Shown piece by piece: positions 57,316-58,723 of a stretch of DNA of 58,723 nt. The notes under the pieces were generated by a model. The model saw nothing but the letters and a program-made list of their open reading frames with translations, made no database searches and was not told where the DNA came from. Source of the stretch: CAIYRG01 sp964494505 (GTDB lineage Bacteria; Pseudomonadota; Alphaproteobacteria; Micropepsales; Micropepsaceae); assembly GCA_964494505.1 (NCBI GenBank), contig CAZBRO010000030.1:1-58723 (forward strand). The letters run 5' to 3'. A program made the translations under genes and the position numbers. Position 1 is the first letter of the stretch, and each line of letters starts with the position of its first letter.

Positions 57316-57621
57316 TTACATCACCCACCAATGGGCAGGATCGAGCGGCTGCCCGTCCGCATCGCAACCGTTCGCGGTCAGCTTGCCTCCGTTGCGCCGG
57401 GTGCCGGTCGCGTCTTCCTTGGTCTGGTTATCGTGCAAGCGGCAGAGGGATCGCAGATTGTACAGCGCATCCGCGCCGCCGTTGCGCCGCGCCTTGATAT
57501 GATCGACGATGAACGCGCGATGATGGCACCCGCCCACGACGCAAGTGTGTTGGTCGCGGGTGAGCGCGGCTTCCCGAAGGTCCAGCCACTTGCGCGTGCT
57601 GTAGAACGAGTCACGCGGCAC
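57316..57621 (-). CDS. HNH endonuclease
   Basis: The 101-residue protein has the HNH/zinc layout CVVGGCHHRAFIVDHIKARR then NGGADALYNLRSLCRLHDN: paired Cys residues, the catalytic D-H and the final H-x-N. In HK97-like phages and cf-PICIs a small HNH protein beside the terminase is needed for cos cleavage and DNA packaging. It begins the minus-strand packaging operon, facing away from a small plus-strand gene across a 98-nt gap with an inverted repeat. Confidence 0.9.
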   Translation of the reverse strand: MPRDSFYSTRKWLDLREAALTRDQHTCVVGGCHHRAFIVDHIKARRNGGADALYNLRSLCRLHDNQTKEDATGTRRNGGKLTANGCDADGQPLDPAHWWVM

Positions 57622-57659
57622 GGTGTGCGCCGATGTGCGGCATTAAGCCCGACAGCCGG

Positions 57660-57675
57660 GGTACGCAAACGTACC
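57660..57675. promoter_or_regulatory. Operator-like inverted repeat in the divergent gap
   Basis: GGTACG-CAAA-CGTACC is a perfect 6-bp inverted repeat between the HNH gene (minus) and the 57-residue gene (plus). Position and symmetry suit a repressor or activator site controlling the packaging operon; the binding protein is unknown. Confidence 0.5.
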
Positions 57676-57719
57676 AAAATTCCACTCGAAACCTTGGGCG
57701 GGGCTGTCCATAAAGGGCG

Positions 57720-57893
57720 ATGAACGAGTATCGGCTGTATTTCCTCGATAAAGAGAACCACGTCGTCCGGCGCGAAGAGTTTCAACAGGCCGATGACGAG
57801 CAAGCCATCGCGCACGCAAAGCAATTCCTCGATGGCAAGGCGCTGGAATTGTGGTCCGGCGCACGCCTGATAAACCGCTTAGAACCCAAGTAG
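57720..57893 (+). CDS. Small conserved-looking protein, 57 residues
   Basis: The product begins MNEYRLYFLDKENHVVRREE and ends ALELWSGARLINRLEPK, with a middle helix DEQAIAHAKQFLDGK. Similar small proteins with DDEQAIAHAKQ occur widely in alphaproteobacteria without known function. It is the only clear plus-strand gene in the element and may be host-derived cargo. AAAGGG lies upstream of ATG 57720. Confidence 0.7.
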   Translation: MNEYRLYFLDKENHVVRREEFQQADDEQAIAHAKQFLDGKALELWSGARLINRLEPK

Positions 57894-58579
57894 CGGACGC
57901 CTCGGCTTCGACAGTTTCCCTACGGGACCGAGCGCTGCGCGCGAGGGGAAGATGGGGAGATCGATTCAACACAACACCGGACCTTTATCTCTCGGGGCAA
58001 TAGTCCGCCTTCCGCAACCCCTGCCCAATTGAATGAGCGCGCGACCCTCGGGGTACACATCAGACGCGTATAACCAACCTACGTTTTATCGTCCGTCACG
58101 ACGCTGCCGCGCCTTTGCACTGCCGGGCGCACCGGCACTCTTTTGAGCTGGCATAAATTGGGTTGGATTCGTCGAAGTCCGTGTACTGACTGTCGAAGGC
58201 TCGGAAGCGCCCACCCACTCCCGATTCTTCGTTCCGATCACGCGGCGGCGTCGGACCTCGGGTATGCTGCAGATCGTGCATGGGGTTTGGCGTAAGTGCG
58301 CCCGCGTCGTTTCGGCAAAGGGGCCGAACATTCCCGTTGAGAACACATAAGGCTTTCGTTATATTCGGGGCACCTGTGATGATGCCCATGAATACCGGGC
58401 CGCTGGTGTTCCCAAACACGGCGGCCCTTTTCCTTTCAGCCATCCCCTTCGACTCAGTCGGCTGCATTGCAGCCGGGCCGCTTCGGTTCATGCTGATAGG
58501 CAGGGGAAAATTATGGGGCGCGCGCGGCGTCGAAACGCACAAAGCGCGCACGGGGCGTGAACGCCCAAGCACCCGATTC
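57894..58579. other. Right-end region of the element with unresolved ORFs
   Basis: About 690 nt without a confident gene. Two overlapping minus-strand frames are open: 58086-58346 (86 residues, with QTPCTICSIPEVRRRR) and 58096-58599 (up to 167 residues, ending KECRCARQCKGAAAS). They are mutually exclusive over most of their length and their third-position GC does not separate them. A plus-strand terminator-like stem lies at 58397-58431. The region may hold the cos site, a small RNA or one short gene. Confidence 0.5.
58397..58431 (+). terminator. Plus-strand intrinsic terminator in the element's right end
   Basis: Arms GGGCCGC (58397-58403) and GCGGCCC (58421-58427) enclose an inner GTGTT/AACAC pair and are followed by TTTT (58428-58431) and more T-rich sequence. 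It would end a plus-strand transcript from the 57-residue gene or from a small RNA starting upstream. Confidence 0.65.
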
Positions 58580-58598
58580 CGCGGACATAACGCGGACA
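58580..58598. promoter_or_regulatory. Right candidate integrase arm-type site
   Basis: CGCGGACATAACGCGGACA, identical to 48913-48931 and in the same orientation, 45 nt inside attR. See the left site for interpretation. Confidence 0.7.
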
Positions 58599-58643
58599 AG
58601 GGGTTTTTAGGGGGTGTGGGTAAGGCCTCTAAAGCCTTGGAAG

Positions 58644-58692
58644 TATTGGCGCACCCGACAGGATTCGAACCTGTGACCTCTGCCTTCGGAGG
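58644..58692. repeat. attR: attR: 49-bp tRNA-Arg 3' half
   Basis: Identical to 48779-48827. This copy is part of the intact tRNA gene, so the element keeps the tRNA functional by restoring its 3' half. Confidence 0.93.
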
Positions 58693-58723
58693 GCAGCACT
58701 CTATCCAGCTGAGCTACGGGTGC
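58647..58723 (-). tRNA. tRNA-Arg, anticodon CCG
   Basis: On the minus strand the 77-nt gene starts GCACCCG, pairing with CGGGTGC before G-CCA at 58647. The D arm is GCTCAGCTGGATAGAG. The anticodon stem-loop CTGCC-CTCCGAA-GGCAG gives anticodon CCG, which reads CGG (Arg). The T arm is ACAGGTTCGAATCCTGT, and CCA is encoded. It ends at the window edge and its 5' end coincides with position 58723. It is the integration target of the element to its left. Confidence 0.93.

Larger units (their letters stand above)
48779..58692. mobile_element. Integrated capsid-encoding satellite-like element (cf-PICI-like)
   Basis: About 9.9 kb between two identical 49-bp copies of the tRNA-Arg 3' half. Contents on the minus strand, in order of transcription: HNH nuclease, winged HTH, large terminase, RusA-like protein, two unknowns, MerR-like regulator, major capsid protein, prohead protease, portal, AlpA-like protein, integrase; one small gene is on plus. 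No tail, connector, lysis, CI-type repressor or replication gene is recognised. The make-up matches capsid-forming PICIs, which build their own heads and use helper-phage tails. A decayed prophage is the main alternative, but every head gene is full length. Confidence 0.85.

Noticed and set aside
48779..58692. Gene transfer agent interpretation of the capsid genes
   Set aside because: GTA clusters are larger, include tail genes and lack an integrase and att sites; here integrase, att repeats and arm sites are present.
58378..58723. Open plus-strand frame to the window edge ending in LAHPTGFEPVTSAFGGQHS
   Set aside because: The end is the antisense of tRNA-Arg, a well-known spurious ORF signature, and the rest crosses a terminator and attR.
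1..58723. CRISPR array or rRNA operon
   Set aside because: No regularly spaced repeats with unique spacers and no rRNA-like sequence were seen; the repeated collagen triplets at 48.5 kb are coding.

Overview
The window is one contig of a GC-rich alphaproteobacterium. The evidence is the mnmG-rsmG-parA-parB block with a perfect consensus parS inside rsmG, the rpmI-rplT-pheS-pheT order, an EcfG-like ECF sigma factor, and dispersed palindromes of the TTCGACAGGCTCA type. The mix of DUF1552/DUF1592 proteins, ADP-forming acyl-CoA ligase and MmgE/PrpD proteins would suit a soil or aquatic heterotroph of the Rhizomicrobium/Micropepsaceae kind, but genus is a guess.

Layout. 0-2.5 kb: chromosome partitioning (3' end of mnmG, rsmG with parS, parA, parB). 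2.5-4 kb: hisA and hisH. 4.1-4.7 kb: a HigBA-type toxin-antitoxin pair with its own promoter. 4.7-12.8 kb: housekeeping genes (lepA, msrQ, pheT, pheS, rplT, rpmI, a VanZ-like gene, mscL). 12.8-16.7 kb: transporters (a split chromate-type pair, an Nramp-related carrier with an atypical DPSG motif, an MFS permease). 16.6-25.8 kb: a minus-strand catabolic group (enoyl-CoA hydratase/3-hydroxyacyl-CoA dehydrogenase fusion, ADP-forming acyl-CoA ligase, acyl-CoA dehydrogenase, MmgE/PrpD protein, PQQ-type sugar dehydrogenase-like protein, terpenoid-cyclase-fold protein).

26-36.9 kb: two convergent envelope redox groups. On plus: a NosR/NirI-like flavo-iron-sulfur membrane protein, the ApbE that would flavinylate it, and two histidine-bearing polytopic membrane proteins. 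On minus: a c-type-haem DUF1592 protein, a DUF1552 protein with a twin-arginine leader, and an exported ankyrin protein. No nos or nir enzyme is present, so the NosR-like protein probably serves another exported acceptor.

37-48.7 kb: an envelope-stress neighbourhood with DUF3309, OmpA, an ECF sigma factor, tiny membrane ORFs, ExoD, a SYLF protein, a glycine-zipper lipoprotein, a DUF6600 protein and a collagen-like lipoprotein. It also holds a 1594-residue fusion of CheB, CheR, PAS, histidine kinase, two receiver domains and a FixJ/LuxR-type DNA-binding domain. A small family of inverted repeats (arm TCGGAAACTACTCAC) is scattered here.

48.78-58.69 kb: an integrated mobile element of about 9.9 kb, bounded by 49-bp identical direct repeats made from the 3' half of tRNA-Arg(CCG), which stays intact at the right edge. 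It encodes a tyrosine integrase, an AlpA-like regulator, HNH endonuclease, large terminase, HK97-type portal, prohead protease and major capsid protein, plus a MerR-like regulator and unknown cargo. No tail, lysis or replication gene is recognisable. This matches the logic of capsid-forming phage-inducible chromosomal islands (cf-PICIs): a satellite that makes its own heads and borrows tails. It is the strongest candidate for an undescribed system here.
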